Of a DNA stretch of 64,000 nt, positions 23,001-35,700 are shown piece after piece. Below the pieces are notes generated by a model. It was not told the DNA's origin and did no database searches. It was given only the letters and a program-made list of their open reading frames with translations. The translations under genes were made by a program, and so were the position numbers. The stretch's first letter is position 1, and the number at the start of each line of letters is the position of its first letter. The stretch is taken from contig JAQQWL010000001.1 of NCBI GenBank assembly GCA_038363925.1, positions 496,001 through 560,000 of the forward strand, read 5' to 3'. The stretch is from Apiospora phragmitis. Lineage: Eukaryota > Ascomycota > Sordariomycetes > Amphisphaeriales > Apiosporaceae.

Positions 23001-23397
23001 TACGCCTGTTCAAACTGGCATCTCCTGTCTCGTCCGACCAGGTGTATGATAACGCTTCGTAATGAGGTCGGCCGTTGAGATCCTGGATCTGTAGGTATCC
23101 ATGAAGAGGGTGGTCCCATCTTCGTGCGGGCGAAAGCAATAGGACTCGAATGTGCTGCTCGGACGGTAGGGGTGGGAAGCCATATCGGGAAAGGGTTTCG
23201 AGGCGACCACTTTCCGAGATCAGTCTGGACGACCTCCCTAGATGATTCACCAGAGTTTCTGTCAGATCAGGTCCACCATCCTGTGTTCGTGTGGATGTAA
23301 GAACGACTTCTTGGCCAGCCTGATGGCCGTAAGGCTCTGGCCGGGCTGCATTGCACCGCCTCCTATTGGTGTTTTCAAGCCAATAAATCAAGGCCAA
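20034..23397 (-). pseudogene. HET-domain (heterokaryon incompatibility) gene split by transposon C
   Basis: HET proteins trigger cell death when genetically different hyphae fuse. From ATG 23395-23397, about 112 residues lead into the HET domain: YEALSYTWSDETGD, then VWVDAICINQLNNSEK and HQIALMRKIY, then (other frame) VVDLGEPSSGSDRALD and RRPYFRRIWIIQEI, the hallmark blocks of PF06985. The two halves are offset by one base around 22807-22812. Downstream segments (ESSDPRDKIFALLG) are typical of these proteins. At ELIQEVAI the frame meets element C. Removing C (20078-22010) and one TA lets it read on (VLKFSQHMSRRTA) to TGA at 20034-20036. That TGA could be a mutated CGA, because the same frame continues 55 codons beyond it. 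Insertion and frame break both argue it is inactive; the break alone could be sequencing error. Confidence 0.88.
20078..22010 (-). mobile_element. Fot1/pogo-like DNA transposon copy C (1933 bp, dead)
   Basis: TIRs AGCTAAAGCACCCCTC at both ends, TA at 20076-77 and 22011-12. Collinear with A throughout. Differences from A are mostly C/T and G/A, and the two copies are mutated in different tracts: C is better preserved at about 20580-21460, A at its right end. Confidence 0.88.
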
Positions 23398-24646
23398 GTA
23401 TCAAAGCCATCCATGGAAGTCTCCCAGATTGCAGTTGCTTGCATTAGTGTCGTGCTGTGTCTCCCTTCTTTCTCATTGTCAGTGGTCACACTGCTGTAAA
23501 ACTTTGGAAGCCAGGCGATTGGACTGGTTGATCGCAGAAGGCCACACAAACGCAAGAACGACCACCCATTCTCTGTCGCTTTTCCCTACTTAATTAGTTT
23601 CAGACAGTCTTTGGCGGTGCTAGGCTGTGAACCCCCAATGCGAAAGTCCGAGAGAGACGTGCATCGAGTGCCCTTGAACTAAGCGACGACTTGCGTAATC
23701 CACCAAACTTTGACTGATTGAAGTCGAACGAGCCATGGCTGTTTCGGGTCGCTGTAGCCAAAGGTAGCTAAGGTGGTACCATCTTTTAATTTCCATTCCA
23801 TACATCCCATGCAAAGTCAGCCCAAGTATGGGTTTGATAAACGAAGTTTGAGCCAGGATCAATATTTGCGGGAAAAGAGCGGAGGGAGAGGAGTCTCATG
23901 CGGTGGGGCCAGCCTGCCGACACCGTAATATCGTCCCACAGGGGGAATGGGGGTCGCTAAGCCCCAGGTCTTGGGGGCTGTGAGAAAGGGGGGGCCAGAA
24001 ATTGAAGGTAGAGGTGTGCCTCGGGACCTGCCGTTAGCTCTGAGCTGGTGAACATTCCTACGGTTAGAGGACTTTCTTCTATGATCGGCACTCCGATGCG
24101 ACAGCAAACTCGCCGCAGCGATGTCTAAATACTACAGCCTGGGTGTACATTTGATACCTACATTAATATACGTGAGTAAGCGCCTATAGGTTCACTGGTA
24201 CCGACGTACCCTGTAAGGCGAATCCACTGTTCTGGTAATAAGCGGGAAGCCACCACCGGGCGGACGCCAACGTGGAGGCTTGGCGGAAGCACATGAAGGC
24301 AATGCAAAAGATGGTGCGCACCGCCCTCCCAGTAGAGAAGGAGTCAAAACGAGAGAACCTCTATCGCTGTTAGGAATTGAATTAATCCCCGTTTATCATC
24401 TCAGGACCTTATCTCTGCTAGACTGCCTCCGGGCGTGGCCTGGGAACCATGGCAGAGTTGCACATGGCACGGAGAAGGAAATATGCTCTATGGCTTACTT
24501 AAGCTGTGCCACCGATAGGGTCAACACAGCTGCTTGAGGACCATTTGGACCAAATCCATGGATGCAGCCTTCAATTTGCTTTAATGATATTACTTTCAAG
24601 GCACGACGAGGAGACGTGACTGCGACTCTTCGGTGCAACCGCGGCC

Positions 24647-24677
<31 letters not shown>

Positions 24678-25179
24678 ACAGCACTGTTTCATCGGCTACA
24701 GAACCTCTTCAAGTAATTTATTAGACCATGGGGCATTCTTCCAGTAGAAGCTCACCACATGAATCACCTATTGCGGTGTGATGGTCAACACCGACGTTAT
24801 CATGGACCCCTGATATAGGTGGCGAGGTTATAAAAATAGCAGCGAATCGTACGGCCAAAATGATATGAACCTCCAATCTATTTTACCCATAGCCTTGTAA
24901 TTACCCCAGTTCGTGTCGAAAGGTGTAGATGCAGAGCCGAAGCCGTAGAAAGTAAGCTAACATGCACCTTCAGGGGATGTATTCCTCGAGGCACCGACCA
25001 ATGTTAGCTCAAGTACATAAGATAAATATAAGCACCTCTTCACTATTCTTTTCGATAGGCTGTTAAGTGACTAAATATAGTGATCAGTTTAGATTCTCCT
25101 AAATCCCTACTCGGTTTCGTCAGTACCTACTCCTTGACCTATATTTCCATCTCTGCACAGGCTTCATGCGCGGCCTACC
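23398..25179. other. Intergenic between divergent HET and STAND-like genes
   Basis: No supported gene; contains a (CT)13 microsatellite. Confidence 0.45.
24647..24672. repeat. (CT)13 microsatellite
   Basis: 26 bases of uninterrupted CT dinucleotides. Confidence 0.95.
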
Positions 25180-26827
25180 ATGGCTGAAGTCCTCAGGGCT
25201 CTTGCTAGCGTATTAACCATCACGGAATGTATATCAAAGGCAGCCTCTCTCATCATTGTCTACTACAAAGCGCCGGCGCAGATCGAAGATCTTCAGGTAT
25301 GGGTTGCGACCGTGATATTCTCCAATTCAGGTAACTAACAAGGATACAAGACACGAATTAAAACCTTCCATGATGCCGTGAGAGCCCTTGAGGCCGCTTC
25401 CGATACTCAAGATAACTTCCTCACGCAAGCGTTGTCCAGCACCTCCGCGATCATCGAAGAGCTTGACCACTTCGTGAAAGTCGAGCTGGTCCAAAATGCC
25501 ACTCTGTCGAGCCGAGCGCGGAGAACTGCCTGGCTTCGGAGCAAGTCCAAGATTTCCACGCTTCAGCAGAGGCTGGACCATGCCCAGTCAATCATGCGAA
25601 TAGCCTTGGACGTTTCCCAACTGTGCGTGCTCCACAACGTATTTTTACTATGTGAGATCTAACCTATTGGCACTATAGGAACTCCAGACAGAGTGTTGAA
25701 TCAAAATTGTCTATCATCAGCCAACGCACAGCTAGTACTCAAGAGACCTCGGTCAGCATGGAACGAAGGATGCAAAATCTGGAAAAGTATATTACCTCCT
25801 GGAACGACTCACCCAGCACAACGACAGGGCACCAGTGGCCACGCCTGTCACCTCGAGCATGAATGCTGTGCCCCCAAGTCTAGTCCGTGCTTTCATTGGG
25901 AGTGAGCCTGGAGATATGCCGCCGCCCTTGATCATTCCTGATCGTGCGCAACTCAGATCTTTGACGACCAACGAAGCGGATACGGATGAATCGGGGAAAG
26001 GCCATTGCATAGTCGACCACGCCGGTACTAAACTTCCAGCACCAGCGAGCCCATTCGAGCTGTCCTCCACGTTCTTCCCAGAGATGTACACAAGCATGAC
26101 GGCCACAGCTACAATTATTTCTTATGACCTCGAATCGGTGCAGGACACGAGCTACGCAAGAATCTCCCAATGCAGTGCCTTATTTTCCCCATCACCGCGC
26201 AAGTGGTTACGTATCACTTTGTCGATCACTATAAGCTTCGATAGTTCATACTGGAACCTCGTCCATGTCAACACTGTTGATATGAAATGGGGAAATGATG
26301 GTTGGTCTCTACCAAAGAGACACAATGCTTCTGTCGAGGATTCACTGAGATGTTTCGATGACCTCAAACAGGATTCAGAAGTCAGCTTTTATCTTGGGCC
26401 CTCGCATGATCACTATGGTAGATATCAGCCGCCAACGCTCCACCTCGAGACCACCAACCCATCGGTTATCACCAGAAAGTCCTTGCTGGAAGCCACTAAG
26501 ATGGCACACCACTGGTACTGCCCCAGATACCCAGAAAGTGACATCGTGACGAGAACCTTGCACCCACATTCCAAACGCAGTGGTTCGATAGCCTGCATAG
26601 GTTCGCAATGGACACTGTTAACTCGGTTCACAGCGAATAAAACCGACTTCGATTGGTCTTTCTACAATATGAAGATCTCGCACATCTTCCACAGCACGCC
26701 CGGAATTTCACGCCTCCTTGGTCTTGTTTACGACCAAGATGATTATCTTACAGGCTACTTGTCTAAAATGGCCACATCGCCTTTTAAGGTAGGACCCCTT
26801 CTCGCTGACCCCCTTGAAATTAGATAA
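25180..26827 (+). CDS. Fungal STAND-type N-terminal domain protein, probably truncated
   Basis: Exon 1 25180-25296 (MAEVLRALASVLTITECISK), intron 25297-25350 (GTATGG, branch CTAAC, AAG), exon 2 25351-25622, intron 25623-25678 (GTGCGT, branch CTAAC, TAG), then exon 3. Phases agree at both introns. The first ~190 residues are helical, like the N-terminal domain found in fungal NACHT/STAND and related signalling proteins. Exon 3 loses its frame at the GGG run 25827-25829 (one base short) and continues (PVATPVTSSMNAVPPSLVR) to ISRLLGLVYDQDDYLTGYL, a segment that in related fungal proteins immediately precedes a protein-kinase-like core. No kinase core follows: TAA comes at about 26825 where the decayed block begins. 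A possible further intron (GTAGGA...AACAG) would add only 13 codons. The gene was probably cut by the transposon block. Confidence 0.68.
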
Positions 26828-27166
26828 ACAACACTATTACCCTTAACAGCAACTATATAAATATAGGCTTATTTCGCGTCTAATATAGAATTAAAGTATA
26901 TTTATTTTTTCCTCTTTTTTCCATTTTTTAATATTATACGTTTTATTTAAAAATAACGTATTATAAAAAGTAAAAGCGATTAATAAATTTTTTAAAAGTA
27001 AATTAATTAATGAAATAATTTCTAATAATACTATTAATAAAAAGACTTTACGAAATTAAATTAAAAGAGTTTTTAATAAAAAACTAAGTATGCGAAATTT
27101 AATATATTTTATTATTTATTAAAAAAGTTTTTTAAATTTAGTTTTATTTTAAATTAATTAAGATTA
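26828..27166. other. Left edge of the RIP desert
   Basis: Base composition drops sharply to AT within about 60 bases. No element end is identified. Confidence 0.5.
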
Positions 27167-28400
27167 ACGTGGTTTATTATTAAATTATTTATTCTTATTA
27201 TATTTTAATATTTCTATATAAAGTAATTTAATTATTAGGTTTTAAATTAATTAAAATTACGAATTATTTAATTATATATAAAAGTAGTTTTATAATATTT
27301 AAAATTAATAAAAAACTTATTTTTAAACGTAACGAAGTGAATATAAACGTCTAAAAATATATATTTAAATAATAAATACTACATTAAATCTAGATTTAAT
27401 ATTAATTTGAATAAAAATCATAAAATACGCGGCTTTTACAGCGATAAAGAATTTTAATTTCGTAATATAATTTATTAATACTTTAATAAATAGCTTAATT
27501 TCTTTTAAATACGCGCGCTTTAATAGCGAAGAAAGTATTATATTTAATAAATAAAATAAGTAAAGAAATGTATTAAACTTAGTATTATTATTACTTTTAT
27601 AATATATTTTAAATTATATTAAAATATAGCTTTAAGAACTATCTAAAATTAAAAGTTAGTAACGACTTTTCGTTTATAATTTAATATATTTATTAAAATA
27701 TTTAATTTAAGTTATTAAAAGTTTATTTAATTATTTAATCGCTTAATTAATCGTATTTATAAAAACTTAATTATAAAGTAATATTAATTTTAAACGATTA
27801 AAAACGGCGGGATATATTAGCCTTTTAAATTAATATATTTAATAGTCGTTAATTACTCTCGATTATTAAGCTAGACGAATTTCGCTTTTTTGTACTAATC
27901 GGCGCGTATTATAATAAGTTTTAACTTAATTATACTTATTATAAAGCAGGCTTCGTTAAAACTATATATATTTTTATTAAAAATATCGTGGTTCGTTTTA
28001 ATATTTATAATTAGTTTAAATTAATTAAAAATAACGCTTAAATCTTTATAAAAAGCCTTTTAATAATTATATTAACGATTTATTTTAGTTTTAAAACTTA
28101 AGTTATAATTAATAAATCGTTTAATTTATATTATGAATGTTAGATTTCGCGTCGTAAGGTTCGGCCGCGGATTTAATAATGTAAAGTAGCTTTAAAGACG
28201 TTATATATTTTTATAATAGCACTTTTATTTATTAAATGTGAAGGGTTTCGTATCGCTTAAATTATTAAAACGATTTGTTTTTTTAAAAGTAAATTAAATA
28301 GTATAGTTATTAAGCTATTACGAGTTAAAATTTAATTATAATTAAGAAGTAATAAAAGTAAATTATTTAATAATACGAATTATTTAATAATAAACCACGT
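27167..28400 (-). mobile_element. pogo-type transposon, family 3, internally deleted (1234 bp)
   Basis: Both ends read ACGTGGTTTATTATT inward and are flanked by TA (27165-66, 28401-02). The minus strand around 27946-27960 reads SFNEACFIISI, a decayed form of the NFDETGF motif at the first catalytic Asp of Tc5/pogo DDE transposases. About two thirds of normal length. Confidence 0.7.
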
Positions 28401-28694
28401 TATATATTAATATATAATAAATGTTTTATAAAAAAGGGATTAATTATTATTCTAAAAAGCGATAAATATTTGTTTTTTAAAACTTTAAAAAATAAAGTAA
28501 TTAACGTTTCTAATATATATTAAATAAAGGCGAACGCGCTTTTTATAGTTATTTTAATAACGAAACTTTTCGCTTTATCTCTTTATATTATTAATTTAAT
28601 ATTAATTAAATTAAAACTTTATTAATATTAGAAGAATAATTACTATAATTAAACTAGTTATTTATAAACGTTTAATATAATATAATAGCGTTAA

Positions 28695-29331
28695 TATAAC
28701 GAACGCTATCTAGGTTTTAAAAGAAACTTAGTAAGACATACTAGGGTTTATATTAGCAATACGAGAAAGTATTCGAACGTGCGATAAAAGTCGTTTTTAT
28801 CGATATAATAAGTAATAGCTTATAAAAACGAAGGTAATTAAGGTGTATAGGTTTAGGGGTGTTCGTAATAGTTTTATTAAAGCTATTTATTTTATTAATA
28901 AATTAAAATTAATATTTAAATTAATTATTAAGGTAAAAAGTATTTATATAAAATATATAGGGAACGTCCGTCGTTATATATTCAATTTCTTTCTTTATTA
29001 ATTGGTTAGATTATTTAGCTTACCTTTATATTCTAGTGATTTAAGTAATCCCCTTATTGGTTAAATTACCGACTCACTTTGTCGTTCCCGGTGATCCCCG
29101 TGATCCATCACGTGACGTTATTCTTGCTGTTTTTTTGGGCCGTGTCCAGCCTGTTACGGTTTAGGATATTATCGTTATGGTTACCGTACGCTTTTATAAT
29201 ATTAGTGCGCTTATATTAGTATAGCTAGCGGCGCGGTCGGTAACCGTGACATCGTATTTTAAGCGGGGTATCGTAAATCCGGCCCGGTGGTTTTATAGGT
29301 TTTAGCCGTATAATTAGGTTAGGTTATAATA
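28695..29331. repeat. LTR of G1 (3' LTR relative to coding)
   Basis: On the plus strand starts TATAACGAACGCTATC and ends GGTTATAATA; collinear with 35701-36338. Confidence 0.9.
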
Positions 29332-29599
29332 TTACTTTCTTTTTCTTAGCTATTTTATTTTCGAAGCGCTAGGTTTTTTAAATATCTTTACCCGTTTATT
29401 ATATTAGTCCCTAGTAAGCTCCTTTTTTCTTTCCGTTATATTTTTATTATAATATTTATTTATTATATTAAGTCGAATTAAAAAATTTATTCTTTATACG
29501 AAGTTTAAAAAAACCGAATAGCGTTATAACTTAATTACCCTTTTCGACGAGTTTAGTTTCGAAGTTATACCGTATTTTTTTTATTTAAAAAAGGGGTGA

Positions 29600-29947
29600 A
29601 AGTATATTATATTAAATAATATTTCTCGCTATAAAGAGTACGTTCGTTATGGTCGGTCCTACGACGGCTCCGGTCTATCGGTCTCTACAGTGTCTCGGGT
29701 CGTTAATAAGTCCCGTCGTTTACGCTTTAAAGAATAGGCGGCTAGTAACTTTTTACGCGAGGCGAGCGCGGCTCTAGAAAAGGCTTATCGGGAGGCTTAA
29801 GAGGCTTTTTAGTGCTTAGAGCGAATTCGGTAGCAGCGGAACTCTTTGGCGACGCGTGGCGTAGAAATGGCCAGGCGTGGTCTTCGTTTTTTAAACGAAC
29901 TAGAGGCGGTCGAGTACGTTAAGTTCGAGGCGGTTATTAAGGCGTAA
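29600..29947 (+). pseudogene. Antisense coiled-coil reading frame inside G1
   Basis: Runs opposite to pol, just inside the 3' LTR, ending TAA 29945-29947. Four or so in-frame stops interrupt a frame that is otherwise clearly protein-like: YGRSYDGSG, SVSTVSRVVNKSRRLR, LREASAALEKAYREA, RNSLATRGVEMARRGLRFL, ELEAVEYVKFEAVIK. It is strongly heptad-like and charged, and much less AT-rich than surrounding pol. It resembles a widespread fungal hypothetical-protein type with a 'RxxxxxRGxEMxRRGLxxLDEL' block. A counterpart lies in the same relative place in the second gypsy copy (55270-55690). Confidence 0.6.
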
Positions 29948-32900
29948 TTTTTTAAAGCGTTTAAAATAATAAATTAAAACGCGATAAATTTTAACCTCGT
30001 TTTATTTTAAATACTTATAGTTTTTTTATAGCGTTTGCCAAGTATTTTTTAAATTTTTAAGTATTATTTTTTAACGGGTAGCATTTTTATTAAACGAGGT
30101 ATTAAAAGCTTTATTTTTTTTATTAATAACTTTATTAATTTTATACTTATATTAATCCGTTTTAACTTTTAAATATATATCGATTAGGATTTTTTTAATC
30201 GTTAATTTAAATAATAAAATATAAAATATATTCGTATTATTTTAAGTAATAATAATTAATAATTAATTTTTAAAATAGTTTTTATGATTTTAAATAGTTC
30301 GATTTTTTTAAAGTTTAATTTATTATTTAATCGTTTAGTTTTAATATTTTATTATAAGAGGTAAACTTTTTTTTTTTTTTAAAATTAATCCTTTTAATTT
30401 TATTTAGTCGGCGTATTTTTTTATTCGTTATTAAAAGAAGGTAAGGTTTTATTATAACGTAATTTAAAGTTTTTTTTAGTTTTTTAATTTAAATAATCGT
30501 AATTAATATTAGTTTTTTTTATAAGTTTTTTAATAATTTTTAAATTATATTTATAATTTATTTAAAATAATAATATACGCTTAGCTTCGTTATTTATATT
30601 ATTATAAATAAATTAAGTTATTAATAATAATTATATTTAATTATTTTATTTATAATTAATATAATAGTGTAAATATTATTTTAAAATTTAATTTATTCGT
30701 TTAATTTATTTATTTATTTAAAAATAATAAATTATAAATAATTTATATTTAACTTTAAATTATATTATAAATAATTTTTAAAATTTAATAATAAATAGTT
30801 TATTTTTATTAAAAATAATTATTTCGGGTAATCCGTATTAATTAATAATTATTTAAAAAAAAATATATATTAAGTTATTAATATTACTTAATTTTTTATA
30901 CGGTAAAAAGTAAATATATTTTATAAATTTATTTATAATTATTAAAATATTATCGTAATTAATCTTAATTAGGGGTTTTTTTAATAAGGGTAGTTTAATA
31001 ACGAAATTAAATATAATAATTTTTTATACTTTATTTAATAATAAGATCGGTTATAATTCTCTATATAATCGATATTTAGCGGTTTTAGCTTTATTATAAA
31101 GGTCGTACTTATTAATTACTTTAGCTACGATTAGTTTAAGGTTTTTATAATCGAATTATTTAATAATCCTTTTTTAAGTTTTAAATATTCTTTAATATTT
31201 ATATATAAAGTGTTCGTAAAATTCTTAAATAAAATCTTCGCGGTATTATTTAAAAATATAAATCTTATTTTAATAAAAAAATAAGACTGTCGCGATCTTC
31301 GAAATAATCCTTAGAATAATTCGTAAGGTTTAAGTTTTAATTAAATTATTAGAACTTAGTAACCTATTCGTTATTATATTAAACGTGGTTTATAATATTT
31401 AATTATTTTAAAGGTACGAGGTTACCGTTTTAGTTATAAATAAGGATTGTTCGCGTTTCGAACAGAACTTCTTCTTAATAGTCCGGTCGTCGGCTTAATA
31501 CGTCGACGCGACCGTTCTCGTTACCCCTTGGATAAATAATAATAAGGTTAAATCTTAATAAGAATTCGAACTATCGTATTTATTATTTATTTAATTCTTT
31601 AATAATAATAAACGTTATAAAGTTTTTATAATTAATATAAACCTTAACTAGTTTTATTATTTTATTAAAATAATATCTCTATTTTTTATAAACTTTAATA
31701 ATAACTATTAATTTTTTATTATAAATCTAATAAGTTAATTCTAATCCGTTAAGCTTTTTTAAAAAAAATACGACGGGGTACGACTTTCCGTTATTGTTTC
31801 GTTAATTTAATTACCCTCCGATCGTATAATTTAATATATTAGTTTTGACCTCGAAAAGTTTAAACGGATCTATTACTTAAAATACTAACTCGTTAAGAAT
31901 TCGTTCCTTAATATTATAAAAAGCCTCGTTTTTTTTTATTTATTAAAATAATTCGTCCTTTTTTATTAAGTTTATTAAAAATATCGTTATTTTATTAAAT
32001 CCGGGAATAAAAATCCGGTAATAATTAATTAATTTTAAAAAAGATTTAACTTTTATAACGTTTATAAGCGTAAACTATTTTTTAATTATTAAAATTTTCG
32101 AGGGTTTTATTTAAATTTCGCTTAAAAATATTACATATTTTATAAAAATAACGGATCGTTAATAGAATTCGTTTTTTTTTAAATTAATTAATAAGTTAAT
32201 ATTTTATAACTTTTAAAGTATTAATTTTATATATTCTCAGTATTACTCGTTATTCTCGAAGTAAATAAAAATATCGTTAAGGTATACTATAATAAACTTA
32301 TCGAAATAGTTTTATAAAATATAATTAATTAATATATTAATTAAATTAAACGATATAATTTAATATTCGAAATAGCCGTACTTAATCCGGAACGCGGTCT
32401 TCTATTTTTCTCTTTTTTTAATTTAAATTAAATTATATATATTAAAAAGGTTAAATATTATAAAAATTTTAATATATAATAATTTATTCCGTAAATCGCT
32501 AATTAAAAATAAAAAGTACCGGTTTTTAATAATAATTTTATTAAGCTTTTAATAATCGATATATATACGCTATTTAAGTTTTTTATTCTTACTCTTTTTT
32601 AAAACGAAAAAAATAAGGAAGCTTATTAATAATATAAATAGTCGGATAATTCCTTTTTTAAAATTTTCCGTAATATATTTCTTTAAAGCTTATTCGTACT
32701 CCTAATTAAGTTTATATATAAATATAAATAAAGGTTTCTTCTTATTTTTAAAAAATATTTTATAATCCTACCGTATATAAAATAATAAGCTTATTTCTAG
32801 TTTTTTATTAAAAAATGTTTCGAATTACCGATACTTTTTTAATATAATTATCGTAACGTTCGGCTTAAACTTTTTAATAATAATATATATTTTAAGGACT

Positions 32901-35700
32901 TTAAATTTATTAAAGGGTCGCTTTTTAAACCGTTACCTATTAATTAAACCTTTTCTTAATATATTTTATTAAAATTAACCTATTTTTTAATTAATTTTAA
33001 AATTATTTACTTATAATTAAAATATTTTTAAAATTATATCGTATTTTACGATATTCGTAATATTATATATAATTTATTTATAACGTTTTTTAATATTAAT
33101 TAAAAAGTTTATAACTTCCTTTTATATTTCTTTATTATTATAAGTTATAAATCCTTTATTAACGGTTTTAAATCGATATAAAGCGTTTTTTTCTTATTAT
33201 TCGAATTTAAAGTAATTAATAATTCGTAATAAAATATAATTTTTTTATATTCCGTTATTGAGTAACGCTTTAATATAAACTCTTTTTACGCCTAATATTA
33301 ATATAATATATTTATAAATAGCTCGATTATCCGTTATTTAATATAAGGACCTATTTTGGTCCGCTTATTATTATTTTTTTATAATAAGCGGCGTTTATTT
33401 CCTAAATATTATATCTATAAATTATTAACGATATTTTATAATCGATCCTTATATCGTTACCATTATTCTCTCCGTTCTTTATAAAGCGCTTTTTAATATA
33501 CTAATAGGGGTGTTTTTATATTCCTCTTTATACGAAGTATTATCCTTAATATTTAAAGTTTAGGTTTTTTTAATAATTCGAAGGTTTATTAAGTTTATAA
33601 TAATTTATAAGCGTTTTATAAATTTTTTAATATAATAAAAGGGTTTTTTTATCGAGTATATATTTATACGTCTTAAAAATATTAAGCGCTTTTTTTAAAC
33701 GTTTATAAGCTCGCGATTTTTCCTAAACATATTTAAAATATTAATCTTCGAAATACTCTTTTTAATCTCGTTTTTTTAAGTAATATTATCGTAATTATCG
33801 TAAGTTTTTTTATATTAATAAATACGCGCGTCGTCCGTTTAAGATCAACGTTCAAATTTTTTTAATAATATAATCCGGGTATAGTTACGTAATAGGTCGC
33901 TTACCAATCCTTCGGAGGAACTATTCGTATTCGAGCTTCTCCGTAAAATATTCCGTATAAACGTTATATATATACGAGATCTATAAAAATATAAAGTATC
34001 TTTTATAAATAAAAAAGATCTATAAGTTATTCCTTATTACGTAATTATCGTAAGTTCTTTAATTAAAACCGGCCGTAATAAGTACTTAATGTAAATATTT
34101 TAAATCGGGGTAAGGAATATTAAGAATAACTAACCACCCGTTAGTCCTAAAGTTTCTAAATTTAGCGATCTCGTTTACTAGCTCGTTTATTAATATATTT
34201 ATTAAACGTTTATAATTTATTAATTACTTTAACTAGTTTATAATATTATTTATTAAATTATTATTTTTATTATAAAAAGGGGTTACTCCCTTTTATATTA
34301 TCGCGACGCTTCGTCTATAATCCTCTTTATTTTCTAAAGTTTTAAAGAATTATTTAATACCTTTTTTATCTACTAAATAAAAAGTACACCTATCATTATA
34401 ATAAACTATCCAGAATAAATTACCGTATTTAATAACAGCGTTACTTCTTTTAATAATTATTATAAGGGTATTCTTTACCTTAATAATATTAACGTATTAT
34501 TTTTTTAAAACTTATTAAAAGTCTTTTTTTAATACTTAATATTTTTAAATATAATATCTTAACTTTTAATAATTATAATAAATATTACGTAACTTTTTAT
34601 TTTATTTATTATATTTAATAATATCGAAGTTTATAGATTTATTATAATAACTATATATTATAATATTTTTAAACAATATATAATTATATTAATATAATTA
34701 CCCCGTATTAATTTAAATTTAACTAATTTATTATTAAAATCCGCCTTATTTCTTAAAACGTTATTTATATATATAAATATTAATTTTAATAATAAATTCT
34801 ATATATAAAAAGAAGTTATTAAAAGCGTTACGCCGGCTAAGTTTATTTTTAATATTATTTTTTAATTTTCGGTAATATATTATAATTTTCATGACTTTAG
34901 TATAATTTAATCAAGCTATAATACGCCGGAACTCGGCTATATAAAAAGCGGTTAATCCTTTTTACTTAAAGGCCTTAAACTCCTTTTCCGCCTGTCGCTT
35001 TTCGTCGAGGTTTTAAAAAAGTGATTTAAAGGCTTATTCAAAGCCGTCGTAATTTTCGAAAATATGTTATACCTCCGTGCGGCATAACTTAATTTATTAA
35101 TCGTTTTTTATAAATTTATTTAAATAGAGTTTAAACTAAACGAGCGCCTTACTTTTAAAAAACAAGGCGGCGTGGATAACTCGTTAAGTAGCGTTCTAGA
35201 ACGTCTTTTCGTAAAACTATTAATAAGCTTTAACTTAAATAAAGAAGCCTCGGAAATTTCCGCTTATCTTATTAAAAAGGATTAACGTATTAATCTTTAT
35301 ACCCTTTTTTAATATAATAAAGGTTTAAATAATACTAGCAGCTATATAAAAAAGACGCACCTTTTCGCATAGCTTATTAATATTATAAAGTATCTATTCT
35401 AAAATACTTTTAATTAAAAGCTCGTTACGCTCCTTCTCGAGCTTAACGTAATAATGCTAATAATTAGCGCTCTTTTATTCGAGTTCCTTAATTCGTTTAG
35501 CTAACGCTTATCGTATAGGCTCGTCGTTATTATCGTCGCTATTAACGTTTATAACAAGGTTCCGTTAAGAGGTACTAAACGTGGCGGTAGGAGTCTTTCC
35601 TTATCGGACGGTATTAATAAGGATAGGTATAGATATAGTTCTTATAATACTATTATTTAAAGGTTTAAATAATAACTCGTAAAAATAAAAGTAATTAAAA

